This document shows, piece after piece, positions 1 to 5,920 of a DNA stretch of 11,486 nt (positions are counted from its first letter, which is position 1; each line of letters starts with the position of its first letter). The notes beneath the pieces are model-generated. The model did no database searches. It had not been told where the DNA came from and saw nothing but the letters and a program-made list of their open reading frames with translations. A program made the position numbers and the translations under genes. Source of the DNA: Streptomyces violaceus (GTDB taxonomy: Bacteria > Actinomycetota > Actinomycetes > Streptomycetales > Streptomycetaceae); the NCBI GenBank assembly GCA_000715635.1, contig KL569110.1, positions 154,013-165,498 on the forward strand, given 5' to 3'.

Positions 1-473
1 CCCGCCGGAAGCGGCCGGCGGGTGATCGCCGGGGACGGCAGGGGCGGCTCGGACAGGGAGCCGTCGGGCAGGGACGCCATCGCCCCGGTCGGTTCCAGGC
101 GCAGCACCCGGCACTCACGGGCCCAGCGGCCGGTCATGGCCTCGCCGTCGGGCGCGTTCAGCCGTTTGCCCTTGAGCTCGGCGACCGTCGCGTCCCACGC
201 CTCGGAGCCCGGCGCGAGCTCGGTGACCCGCGCCGTCCAGGAGACCAGCCGGCCTCCCTTGTCCTTGCTGCGGACCGTCACCCGGGCCTCGGCCCCGTCG
301 GCGAGACCCGGCAGCGGCTGCTCGCCGGGCCCGTCGCCGATCAGGCACGCGGCACCCTCGTGCCACACGTGCCAGAGCGCACGCGCCGGGCCGTCGGGGC
401 CCTGGACCCAGACGAGGCCGGACTTCTTCGTGGCCTCCTCGATGAGGGCCTGGCCGAGCAGCTCGCTAGTCAT
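1..473 (-). CDS. Small conserved unassigned protein, 3' end cut by window edge
   Basis: An open frame starts at ATG 473-471 and continues without a stop to the left edge, giving about 157 residues that begin MTSELLGQALIEEATKKSG. The product is soluble, with no signal peptide or membrane segment. It contains alternating strand-like pieces (SGLVWVQGPDGPARALWHVW, EARVTVRSKDKGGRLVSW, ARECRVLRLEP) that look like a small beta-barrel. A pyridoxamine-phosphate-oxidase-like FMN-binding split barrel is possible but not shown. Codon use is strongly G/C at third positions throughout, as expected for a real gene. It lies 23 bases after the corA stop in the same direction, so co-transcription is plausible. 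Just upstream of the ATG on the minus strand is TAGGCT (a good Streptomyces -10) followed by GGGGCCC, so it may also have its own near-leaderless promoter. The C-terminus is missing. Confidence 0.75.
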   Translation of the reverse strand, partial: MTSELLGQALIEEATKKSGLVWVQGPDGPARALWHVWHEGAACLIGDGPGEQPLPGLADGAEARVTVRSKDKGGRLVSWTARVTELAPGSEAWDATVAELKGKRLNAPDGEAMTGRWARECRVLRLEPTGAMASLPDGSLSEPPLPSPAITRRPLPA

Positions 474-479
474 GGGCCC

Positions 480-495
480 CAGCCTATCCAGGCTG
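480..495 (-). terminator. Short stem-loop after corA
   Basis: CAGCCT-ATCC-AGGCTG is a 6-bp stem with a 4-base loop, directly after the corA stop and before the next minus-strand start. It has no T-run, and the downstream gene starts only 7 bases later. It may be a weak terminator or processing point, or just a chance pairing around the TAGGCT -10-like sequence. Confidence 0.25.
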
Positions 496-496
496 C

Positions 497-1612
497 TCAC
501 AGCCACCCGTTCCGCTTCAGTGTGCGGTGGATGCCCAGGCAGATGACCACGGTGATGCCCATGATCACCGGGTAGCCGTACCTCCAGTGCAGCTCGGGCA
601 TGTGGTCGAAGTTCATGCCGTACACCCCGCACACCATCGTCGGTACGGCGATGATCGCGGCCCATGAGGTGATCTTCCGCATGTCCTCGTTCTGCGCCAC
701 GGACGCCTGCGCGAGGTTGGCCTGGAGGATGGAGTTGAGCAGCTCGTCGAAGCCGAGGACCTGCTCCTGGACCCGGGCCAGGTGGTCGGCGACGTCCCGG
801 AAGTACTTCTGGATGTCCGGGTCGATCAGCCGCATCGGCCGCTCGCTCAGCAGCTGCATGGGCCGCAGCAGCGGCGACACGGCACGCTTGAACTCCAGCA
901 CCTCGCGCTTGAGTTGGTAGATCCGGCCGGCGTCCGAGCCGCGCGGCGAGCCCTTGCGCCCCGGGGAGAACACCTCGGTCTCCACCTCGTCGATGTCGTC
1001 CTGCACCGCGTCGGCGACCGCGATGTAGCCGTCGACGACGTGGTCGGCGATCGCGTGCAGCACGGCTGAGGGGCCCTTGGCCAGCAGCTCCGGGTCGTCC
1101 TGGAGGCGGTGCCTCAGAGCCCGCAGGGAACCCTGCCCGCCGTGCCGGACGGTGATGAAGAAGTCCCGTCCGGTGAAGCACATGACCTCGCCGGACTCGA
1201 CGACCTCGCTGTTGGCGTCGAGCAGGTCGTGCTCGACGTAGTGGATGGTCTTGAAGACCGTGAAGAGCGAGTCGTCGTAGCGCTCCAGCTTGGGCCGCTG
1301 GTGGGCCTGGACGGCGTCCTCCACGGCCAGCGGGTGCAGCCCGAACTCACTGGCGATGCCGGAGAATTCGGCCTCCGTCGGCTCGTGCAGGCCGATCCAC
1401 ACGAAGCCCCCGTCGCGGCGCACCAGGCGCACCGCCTCGTGCGGGGTCAGCGGCGTCTCGGTCTCGATGCGGCGGCCGTCCCGGTAGATGGCGCAGTCGA
1501 CGACGGCGGTGGCCGTCGCCGGGCTGCGGGTGGCGTCGTACGTGCCGCTGTCCTTGCGCAGCGAGACGCGGGACGGACGGACCACGGCGCGCAGGTCGCG
1601 AATCATCGACAT
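497..1612 (-). CDS. corA: CorA-family Mg2+/Co2+ channel protein
   Basis: The product is 371 residues, close to the usual size of actinobacterial CorA proteins. The N-terminal two thirds is the cytoplasmic funnel (for example FVWIGLHEPTEAEF, HPLAVEDAVQAHQRPKLERY, DDSLFTVFKTI) and the long stalk helix. The C-terminus carries the family signature YGMNF (G332-M333-N334) at the end of the first membrane helix (ITSWAAIIAVPTMVCGV), then a second helix (YPVIMGITVVICLGI) and the short basic tail KRNGWL. CorA works as a homopentamer in the cytoplasmic membrane and admits Mg2+, Co2+ and Ni2+. The ATG at 1612-1610 was chosen because AAGGAG lies 6-7 bases upstream. The frame stays open to 1711, but that extension (Arg- and Cys-rich) has no ribosome site and is not part of the family. 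The upstream 400 bases are highly structured (see 1613-2073) and could be its leader. Confidence 0.95.
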   Translation of the reverse strand: MSMIRDLRAVVRPSRVSLRKDSGTYDATRSPATATAVVDCAIYRDGRRIETETPLTPHEAVRLVRRDGGFVWIGLHEPTEAEFSGIASEFGLHPLAVEDAVQAHQRPKLERYDDSLFTVFKTIHYVEHDLLDANSEVVESGEVMCFTGRDFFITVRHGGQGSLRALRHRLQDDPELLAKGPSAVLHAIADHVVDGYIAVADAVQDDIDEVETEVFSPGRKGSPRGSDAGRIYQLKREVLEFKRAVSPLLRPMQLLSERPMRLIDPDIQKYFRDVADHLARVQEQVLGFDELLNSILQANLAQASVAQNEDMRKITSWAAIIAVPTMVCGVYGMNFDHMPELHWRYGYPVIMGITVVICLGIHRTLKRNGWL

Positions 1613-2025
1613 GGCGGGCTCCTTCGCGGGCGGGCAACAAAGGCGCCGGCGACGACGGGTGGAACTACCCGGAATGAGGACGTTGTGACTGCGGATGTTT
1701 GACACGTCCACAAAGCGGGGAGCACCGCACCGTCGCGGTGGCGAGCTTCGTTACTGATTCAGCTACTGAGGCAGATCAGGAAAAACGAAACGAAGCGCTC
1801 TTCCGCGGTGAAGCGAGTGCGAGAGGTGGCGGCCGGCCAGAGAGACAGAGCAGCTACATCAGCGGCGGGAGAGCGTGGTGCTACTGCACGGTCGACTTCG
1901 GTCCATTGCAGCCCCACCTCCTCCGGCCGGTCCCTCGTAAGGGAGTTCCATCGGCGTCGGGGCTTGATCGCGACGCTTCTGCGTGCTGCCCCGAACCACC
2001 GGGCAAGAGTAGCAGCCGACGAAAC

Positions 2026-2031
2026 TGTCAA
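2026..2031 (-). promoter_or_regulatory. Possible -35 box for a long corA leader
   Basis: On the minus strand a perfect TTGACA lies at 2031-2026. The nearest TANNNT (TACTCT, 2011-2006) is only 14 bases downstream, shorter than the usual 17-18, so this is weak evidence. If used, transcription would start near 2000 and the corA transcript would carry a leader of roughly 390 bases containing the stems described for 1613-2073. Confidence 0.3.
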
Positions 2032-2040
2032 GGTGCTCCT

Positions 2041-2067
2041 TTGCCCGCTACTGACGAGTTCTATGCT
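2041..2067 (+). promoter_or_regulatory. Putative leaderless promoter of the SUFU-domain gene
   Basis: TATGCT (2062-2067, matching TANNNT) ends six bases before the A of the start codon at 2074, the spacing expected when transcription begins at the ATG itself. TTGCCC (2041-2046) is a possible -35 with a rather short 15-base spacer. No ribosome-binding sequence lies at the usual distance before the ATG, which fits a leaderless message, a common arrangement in Streptomyces. Confidence 0.35.
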
Positions 2068-2073
2068 CACGGC

Positions 2074-2658
2074 ATGGCTGATGTTCTTCCTCTGGTCGAG
2101 GCCCGGTTGCGTACGGCGCTGGGCGAACCGGACGCGCGCGCGGCAGTGACGTTCCTCGGTACGGACCGCATCGAGGTGCTGCGCTTCCAGGAGGGCGACA
2201 TCGCCCGCTACGCCACGCTCGGCATGTCCGCGCAGCCCATGACGGAGCCCACGGCGACGGTCGCCGACCCGGTCAAGGGGCCGCGCGCGGAGTTGGTCCT
2301 GTCGGTCCGCGCGGGGCTGGCCGAGACGGACAAGGTACTCCGTCCGCTCGCCGTTCTCGCCGCGTCTCCGCAGGTGGAGGGCCTGATCGTGGCCCCCGGC
2401 GCCTCCCTCGACGTCGGCGAACCGCTGTGGCCGGGTGCCCCCTTCACCTCGGTCCTGGTCGCCGAACCGGGCGGTCTGGTCGAGGACCTGGAGCTCGATG
2501 AGCCCCTCGACCCCGTACGGTTCCTGCCGCTGCTGCCGATGACCCCGAACGAGGCCGCCTGGAAGCGGGTGCACGGCGCGCAGGCGCTCCAGGAGCGGTG
2601 GCTGAACCAGGGGACGGACCTCCGGGATCCGTCCCGGAAGTCCGTCCCGCTGGAGTGA
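2074..2658 (+). CDS. Suppressor-of-fused (SUFU) domain protein
   Basis: The product is 194 residues and begins MADVLPLVEARLRTALGEP. The sequence pattern (VTFLGTDRIEVLRFQEGDIARYATLGMS, then ELVLSVRAGLAETDKVLRPLAVLAASPQ, LIVAPGASLDVGEPLWPG, FTSVLVAEPGG, VRFLPLLPMTPNEAAWKRVHG) follows the bacterial SUFU-like family. The eukaryotic member binds Gli transcription factors; bacterial members are stand-alone cytoplasmic proteins, often discussed as immunity or binding proteins, with no proven role in Streptomyces that I know of. ATG 2074 was chosen over the longer open frame (to 1699) because the domain begins there and the upstream translation is not protein-like. No catalytic residues are evident. 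The gene is convergent with the MFS gene (30-base gap). Its last codons contain a strong hairpin (2611-2648) that probably terminates the opposing transcript. Confidence 0.82.
   Translation: MADVLPLVEARLRTALGEPDARAAVTFLGTDRIEVLRFQEGDIARYATLGMSAQPMTEPTATVADPVKGPRAELVLSVRAGLAETDKVLRPLAVLAASPQVEGLIVAPGASLDVGEPLWPGAPFTSVLVAEPGGLVEDLELDEPLDPVRFLPLLPMTPNEAAWKRVHGAQALQERWLNQGTDLRDPSRKSVPLE
2611..2648 (-). terminator. Strong hairpin terminator for the MFS transcript, inside the 3' end of the SUFU gene
   Basis: GGGACGGAC-c-TCCGGGA and TCCCGGA-a-GTCCGTCCC form 17-base arms around a 4-base TCCG loop. The single non-pair (C against A in plus RNA) becomes a U-G wobble in minus RNA, so the stem is complete only on the minus strand. 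It lies about 40 bases after the MFS stop. On the plus strand it would fall before the SUFU stop codon at 2656-2658. No U-tract follows, as is usual in high-GC actinobacteria. Confidence 0.6.
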
Positions 2659-2688
2659 GGAACCTCACCAACCCATGGCCGAAAAGCA

Positions 2689-3951
2689 TCAGTTGGCGAA
2701 GACGGTGACGCTGTCCTCGGTCGCGTGCCTCGGCTCCAGCTCCTCGGCGGTGGGGGTCCCCCCTGCTCGAGCGGAGTCGAGAGCTTGGGGGAGGGTGAGC
2801 GCCTTGCGGCGTACGGCCACGACGACGGCGCCCAGCACGGCCGTGACGGCCGCCACCACGAACGGGATGTGGAGATCGGTCCACTCCTCGATCTTCGGTG
2901 CGAAGAACGGGGCGGCCGCCGCCGCGAACCAGCGGACGAAGTTGTAGCCCGCGCTCGCCACCGGCCGGGGCGCGTCCGAGACGCCGAGTGCCAGCTCGGT
3001 GTAGACGGTGTTGTTCACGCCGATGAAGGCACCGGACAGGATCGTGCAGACGACGGCCGTGGCGTGGTCGCCGTAGCCGAGCACCAGCACGTCGGCCGCG
3101 AGCAGCACCAGTGAACCGCCGAGCACCTTCAGCGAGCCGAACCGCTTCTGCAGGCGCGGCGCCACGATCACCGAGAACACGGCGAGCAGCACACCCCAGG
3201 CGAAGAACACCGCACCCGACCGGTACGGGCTCATGTTCAGCACGAACGGGGTGAAGGCCAGCACGGTGAAGAACGTGTAGTTGTAGAAGAACGCCGAGAC
3301 CGCCGCGGAGGCGAGGCCGCCGTGGCCGAGTGCCTTGACCGGGTCCAGGAGCGAGGTCTTGCGGGCCGGCTTCGGCTGCTCCCTCAGGAACACCGCGATG
3401 CACAGGAAGCCGACGGCCATCAGGAAGGCCGTACCGAAGAACGGGTAGCGCCAGCTGGCGTCACCGAGCAGGGCGCCCAGCAGCGGACCGCAGGCCATGC
3501 CGAGGCCGAGGGCCGACTCGTACAGCAGGATCGCCGCCGCGCTGCCTCCTGCCGCCGCTCCGACGATGACCGCGAGGGCCGTCGAGACGAACAGCGCGTT
3601 GCCGAGCCCCCAGCCGGCCCGGAATCCGACCAGTTCGCCGACGGATCCGGAGGTGCCCGACAGCCCCGCGAAGGCCACGACCAGGGCGAGGCCGAGCAGC
3701 AGGGTCTTCTTGCCGCCGACGCGGCTGGAGACGAAGCCGGTGACCAGCATCGCGATCGCGGTGATGAGGAAGTACGAGGTGAACAGCAGGGAGACCTGGC
3801 TGGCGGAGGCGTTCAGGCCCGAGGCGATGGACGGCAGGATCGGGTCGACGAGTCCGATGCCCATGAAAGCGACGACCGACGCTCCGGCGGTCGCCCACAC
3901 GGACTTGGGCTGCTTGAGGAGGCCGCCCGCTCCGGCGTCGAAGGGGTCCAT
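2689..3951 (-). CDS. Major facilitator superfamily (MFS) transporter, probable drug or metabolite exporter
   Basis: The product is 420 residues with about 12 hydrophobic helices, the normal MFS size. Helix 1 is SVWATAGASVVAFMGIGLVD, followed by PILPSIASGLNASASQVSLL. The loop between helices 2 and 3 is GFVSSRVGGKKTLLLG, a degenerate motif A in which Ser replaces the usual Asp. ESALGLGMACGPLLGALLG resembles the antiporter motif C, which suggests proton-driven export. The substrate cannot be told. ATG 3951 was chosen because AAAGGGAG (3958-3965) lies 6 bases upstream; the open frame reaches 3993 but would start inside the promoter. Residues about 386-401 of the cytoplasmic tail (LPQALDSARAGGTPTA) are encoded by an interspersed Streptomyces repeat. 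Its promoter carries a tight operator (4000-4016), so expression is probably inducible. Confidence 0.9.
   Translation of the reverse strand: MDPFDAGAGGLLKQPKSVWATAGASVVAFMGIGLVDPILPSIASGLNASASQVSLLFTSYFLITAIAMLVTGFVSSRVGGKKTLLLGLALVVAFAGLSGTSGSVGELVGFRAGWGLGNALFVSTALAVIVGAAAGGSAAAILLYESALGLGMACGPLLGALLGDASWRYPFFGTAFLMAVGFLCIAVFLREQPKPARKTSLLDPVKALGHGGLASAAVSAFFYNYTFFTVLAFTPFVLNMSPYRSGAVFFAWGVLLAVFSVIVAPRLQKRFGSLKVLGGSLVLLAADVLVLGYGDHATAVVCTILSGAFIGVNNTVYTELALGVSDAPRPVASAGYNFVRWFAAAAAPFFAPKIEEWTDLHIPFVVAAVTAVLGAVVVAVRRKALTLPQALDSARAGGTPTAEELEPRHATEDSVTVFAN
2749..2795. repeat. Interspersed Streptomyces repeat embedded in the MFS coding sequence
   Basis: The block runs from GGTGGGGGTCCCCCC through TGCTCGAGCGGAGTCGAG to AGCTTGGGGGAGGG. 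It has internal symmetry: CCCCC pairs with GGGGG and CTCGA with TCGAG around GCGGAG. I recall this sequence as a frequent element of Streptomyces genomes, usually between genes. Here it is in frame in the minus-strand MFS gene and encodes LPQALDSARAGGTPTA. That origin is from memory and was not searched. Confidence 0.65.
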
Positions 3952-3980
3952 TGCTTGCTCCCTTTCCCGAGGCGAGGTAG

Positions 3981-4000
3981 TTGGTATATACACATACTAA
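3981..4000 (-). promoter_or_regulatory. Second imperfect palindrome over the MFS -10 region
   Basis: TTGGTAT-ATACAC-ATACTAA is an inverted repeat with 7-base arms and one mismatch. It overlaps the -10 box and the likely transcription start. It directly abuts the perfect palindrome at 4000-4016 and could be a second operator half, or simply AT-rich promoter sequence. Confidence 0.4.
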
Positions 4001-4023
4001 GTTAGCCACGCTAACTAATGCAA
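3994..4023 (-). promoter_or_regulatory. Promoter of the MFS transporter gene
   Basis: On the minus strand, -35 TTGCAT (4023-4018) and -10 TAGTAT (3999-3994) are separated by exactly 18 bases. This is a good fit to the housekeeping-type promoter of Streptomyces. The start would fall near 3987, leaving a leader of about 36 bases with the AAAGGGAG ribosome site. Confidence 0.6.
4000..4016. promoter_or_regulatory. Perfect palindromic operator filling the -35/-10 spacer
   Basis: AGTTAGC-CAC-GCTAACT has perfect 7-base arms around a 3-base centre. It lies wholly inside the 18-base promoter spacer, so a dimeric repressor bound here would block RNA polymerase. The size and position are typical of MarR- or TetR-family operators beside MFS exporters. 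No regulator gene is in the window, so the repressor must be encoded elsewhere. Confidence 0.6.
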
Positions 4024-4110
4024 GCTACATCTAGTGTGGGGGTGAAGGGTTCCGTCCGGTTGGGTGATCGTCCTTGACGCGGCGGGGCGGGGGTAGGACC
4101 GTGGGGCCCT

Positions 4111-4752
4111 ATGAGGGGCGAACCCAGTTGCCCGAAGTGCGGTGGCCGGGTCAGGGCTCCCGGCCTCTTCTCCGACTCCTGGCAGTGCGATGTGCACGGC
4201 ACCGTCCATCCGGTGCAGCCCGTGATACCGCCGAGCGTCGACGCCCTCAACGTCGTGGTGCACCGGACTCAGGTGCCGGTGTGGATGCCCTGGCCGCTGC
4301 CGGTCGGCTGGTTGTTCACGGGCGTGGCCTGCGCCGGGGACGACCGCACGGGTGGCCGCGCCACGGCCGTGGCCTGTACGGGGCCAGGGCCGCTCGGCGG
4401 GATGGGCGAGCTGATCCTGGTGGCCGAGGAGTTGGGTGTCGGTCTCGGCGCGCGGTACGCGGGCCTGGACGGTCCGGACCCGGGGCCGTACATGAACGTC
4501 GAGAAGCCGGCCCAGACGAAGGTGCTCGCCGCGGGGCGGCCGACGCCGCTGTGGCATGTGACCGGTGCGCCGGGCGATCGTGCGGTGTTCGCCGGTGAGG
4601 CTCTCGGGATGTGGCTGTGGGCGGTCGTGTGGCCGGAGCAGTCGGGGTTGCTGATGTACGACGAGCTGGTGCTGGCGGATGTGCGGGACGCGGGGGCAGA
4701 GGTGGAGCTGGTGCCGTGCGGGGCGTTGTCGCCGCGCTTGCTTGAGCCGTAG
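4111..4752 (+). CDS. Zinc-ribbon protein of unknown function, DUF6758-like
   Basis: The product is 213 residues. The N-terminus MRGEPSCPKCGGRV with C7, C10, C26 and H29 (CPKCG...CDVH) forms a probable zinc ribbon. The rest is a compact soluble domain rich in Trp and Pro (VPVWMPWPLPVGWLFTGVACAGD, MGELILVAEELGVGLGARYAGL, PTPLWHV, LGMWLWAVVWPEQSG). It matches what I remember of a Streptomyces family annotated DUF6758, which often sits next to the PHP-domain gene found here, so some functional link to that gene is possible. No enzymatic motif is visible. ATG 4111 has GGGG five to eight bases upstream as a weak ribosome site. A TTGACG (4074-4079) could be part of its promoter, but no well-spaced -10 follows. 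Confidence 0.8.
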   Translation: MRGEPSCPKCGGRVRAPGLFSDSWQCDVHGTVHPVQPVIPPSVDALNVVVHRTQVPVWMPWPLPVGWLFTGVACAGDDRTGGRATAVACTGPGPLGGMGELILVAEELGVGLGARYAGLDGPDPGPYMNVEKPAQTKVLAAGRPTPLWHVTGAPGDRAVFAGEALGMWLWAVVWPEQSGLLMYDELVLADVRDAGAEVELVPCGALSPRLLEP

Positions 4753-4803
4753 CGCCTAGGGGGTGGGGGGCGGGTGTGCGGGCGGCTGCGGGTGGGCTGT
4801 GGT

Positions 4804-4828
4804 TGGTCGCGCAGTTCCCCGCGCCCCT
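4804..4828. repeat. Short interspersed Streptomyces repeat
   Basis: The core GGTCGCGCAGTTCCCCGCGC followed by CCCT is a sequence I recall seeing very often between genes in Streptomyces. It includes GCGC arms around AGTTCCCC. It lies in the 191-base spacer between the DUF6758-like and PHP genes. Function is unknown; it may act as a terminator-like or mobile short repeat. Confidence 0.55.
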
Positions 4829-4931
4829 GAAGGCGGCGTTGCTGTAGGGGGCGCTTCATAGGTTCGGGTGTGACAGGGGACGTTGAAAATCCGGTTATCC
4901 TTGAGCAGCCCTGTTCGGTCCGTCTGTGTCT

Positions 4932-4935
4932 GGAG
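4932..4935 (+). promoter_or_regulatory. Ribosome-binding site deciding the PHP gene start
   Basis: GGAG sits eight bases before GTG 4944. The alternative in-frame GTG at 4926 lies upstream of this site and has none of its own, so 4944 is preferred. The protein then begins MRIDLHTHS, as expected for this family. Confidence 0.7.
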
Positions 4936-4943
4936 TTCGTGTC

Positions 4944-5801
4944 GTGCGCATTGATCTGCACACCCACTCCACCGCTTCCGATGGCACGGACACCCCGGCC
5001 GAGCTGGTGCGGAAGGCTGCCGCGGCCGGGCTGGACGCCGTCGCGCTCACCGATCACGACACCACCCGCGGGCACGCCGAGGCGATCGCCGCGCTGCCCG
5101 AGGGGCTGACGCTGGTCACCGGGGCCGAGCTCTCCTGCCGGCTCGACGGCATCAGCATGCACATGCTCGCCTACCTCTTCGATGCCGAGGAACCGGCGCT
5201 GCTCGCCGAGCGCGAGCTGGTCCGGGACGACCGGGTGCCCCGGGCACAGGCCATGATCGCCAAGCTCCAGGAGCTGGGCGTGCCCGTGACCTGGGAGCAG
5301 GTCGCGCGGATCGCCGGTGACGGGTCCGTCGGGCGCCCGCACGTCGCGAGCGCGCTCGTCGAGCTGGGTGTGGTGCCGACGGTGAACGACGCCTTCACCC
5401 AGAACTGGCTGGCCGACGGCGGCCGGGCCTTTGTCGAGAAGCACGAGACCGACCCCTTCGAGGCGATCCGGCTGGTCAAGGACGCGGGCGGGGTCGCGGT
5501 GTTCGCGCATCCCGCGGCGAGCAAGCGGGGGCGTACGGTGCCGGAGGCCGCGATCGCCGAGATGGCCGCGGCCGGGCTGGACGGCGTCGAGGTCGATCAC
5601 ATGGAGCACGACGCGGATACGCGGGCGCGGCTGCGGGGGCTGGCGAAGGAGCTGGGGCTCCTGGTGACCGGGTCCAGTGACTACCACGGCAGCCGGAAGA
5701 CGTGTGTGCTCGGGGAGTACACGACGGATCCCGAGGTGTACGGGGAGATCACTCGGCGGGCCTTCGGGGCGTTTCCCGTGCCGGGGGCCGGCGGGGTCTG
5801 A
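4944..5801 (+). CDS. PHP-domain metal-dependent phosphoesterase (TrpH/YciV-like)
   Basis: The product is 285 residues, the usual length for this family. All PHP metal-site motifs are present: H6-x-H8 in DLHTHSTASDG, D37-H38 in LTDHD, E62 in GAELSC, H189 in FAHPA, and D246-x-H248 in SSDYHG. It should be a cytoplasmic enzyme with a multinuclear metal centre. Characterised relatives are E. coli YciV (RNase AM, a 5'-3' exonuclease acting on short RNA) and a Chromobacterium enzyme that hydrolyses 3',5'-bisphosphonucleotides such as pAp. Either activity is plausible here and they cannot be told apart from sequence. The GTG 4944 start follows GGAG at 4932-4935. The gene stands between two repeat-bearing spacers, so it is probably its own transcription unit. 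Confidence 0.9.
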   Translation: MRIDLHTHSTASDGTDTPAELVRKAAAAGLDAVALTDHDTTRGHAEAIAALPEGLTLVTGAELSCRLDGISMHMLAYLFDAEEPALLAERELVRDDRVPRAQAMIAKLQELGVPVTWEQVARIAGDGSVGRPHVASALVELGVVPTVNDAFTQNWLADGGRAFVEKHETDPFEAIRLVKDAGGVAVFAHPAASKRGRTVPEAAIAEMAAAGLDGVEVDHMEHDADTRARLRGLAKELGLLVTGSSDYHGSRKTCVLGEYTTDPEVYGEITRRAFGAFPVPGAGGV

Positions 5802-5843
5802 GGTTTCTCTCCTGTAGGTCCGTTTTCAGGCACTCGGCGTTGT

Positions 5844-5920
5844 CCGCTGTGCCCACCCGTTCCGCCCCCAGTGCCGCAAGGGCCTGGGGGACCCCCCAAC
5901 GGAACGCCTGCCCACAGCGG
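5844..5920. repeat. Long nested palindrome, Streptomyces interspersed repeat or terminator
   Basis: Three perfect arm pairs are nested: CCGCTGTG 5844-5851 with CACAGCGG 5913-5920; CGTTCCG 5858-5864 with CGGAACG 5900-5906; and CCCCCAG 5865-5871 with CTGGGGG 5884-5890. The outer internal loops are CCCACC and CCTGCC. The element is 77 bases, in the 188-base spacer between the PHP and marC-like genes. The outer arms resemble a family I recall in many Streptomyces intergenic regions. It may double as a terminator for the PHP gene. Confidence 0.6.

Larger units (their letters stand above)
1613..2073. other. Gene-free, highly structured intergenic region (candidate cis-regulatory RNA)
   Basis: There are 461 bases between divergent corA and the SUFU gene. 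An open frame crosses it on the plus strand (from 1699), but its translation shows no domain and weak third-position bias, so it is not called as coding. Visible pairings are: CTGCA 1884-1888 with TGCAG 1907-1911; AGCCCC 1910-1915 with GGGGCT 1959-1964, enclosing GCCG 1926-1929 with CGGC 1952-1955 and the hairpin TCCCT-CGTA-AGGGA 1931-1944; CGGGGC 1958-1963 with GCCCCG 1988-1993, enclosing ACGC-TTCT-GCGT; and GGGCAA 2001-2006 with TTGCCC 2041-2046. The stem at 1849-1854/1880-1885 pairs fully (with G-U) only in the minus-strand RNA, and the TCCCT hairpin has a UACG loop in that RNA. Both favour a corA leader. No known riboswitch core was recognised. Confidence 0.5.

Noticed and set aside
1613..1711. 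Extended N-terminus of CorA starting at 1711
   Set aside because: The 33 extra residues are Arg-rich and not family-like, while AAGGAG is correctly spaced before ATG 1612.
1910..1993. Resemblance of minus-strand TCAAGCCCCG...GGTGGGGC to a SAM-IV riboswitch
   Set aside because: The order of helices is partly similar, but the invariant GGCCGGCAACC-type core is absent. The downstream gene would be corA, not a methionine or SAM gene.
1613..2073. M-box (ykoK) Mg2+ riboswitch upstream of corA
   Set aside because: The expected conserved blocks (GTTAGGTGAGGCTCC and GTGCTAAAGCTC) are not present on either strand.
1699..2073. Extended N-terminus of the SUFU protein (319 residues from 1699)
   Set aside because: The translated extension has no domain and poor coding bias and overlaps strong RNA-like stems. 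The SUFU domain starts at 2074.
4883..4902. Promoter for the PHP gene around TTGAAA/TATCCT
   Set aside because: No pair of boxes with acceptable 16-19 base spacing could be found, so no promoter was called.
4269..5687. 472-residue open frame on the minus strand
   Set aside because: It is a shadow of the DUF6758-like and PHP genes, with Pro/Arg/His-rich low-complexity sequence and no domain.
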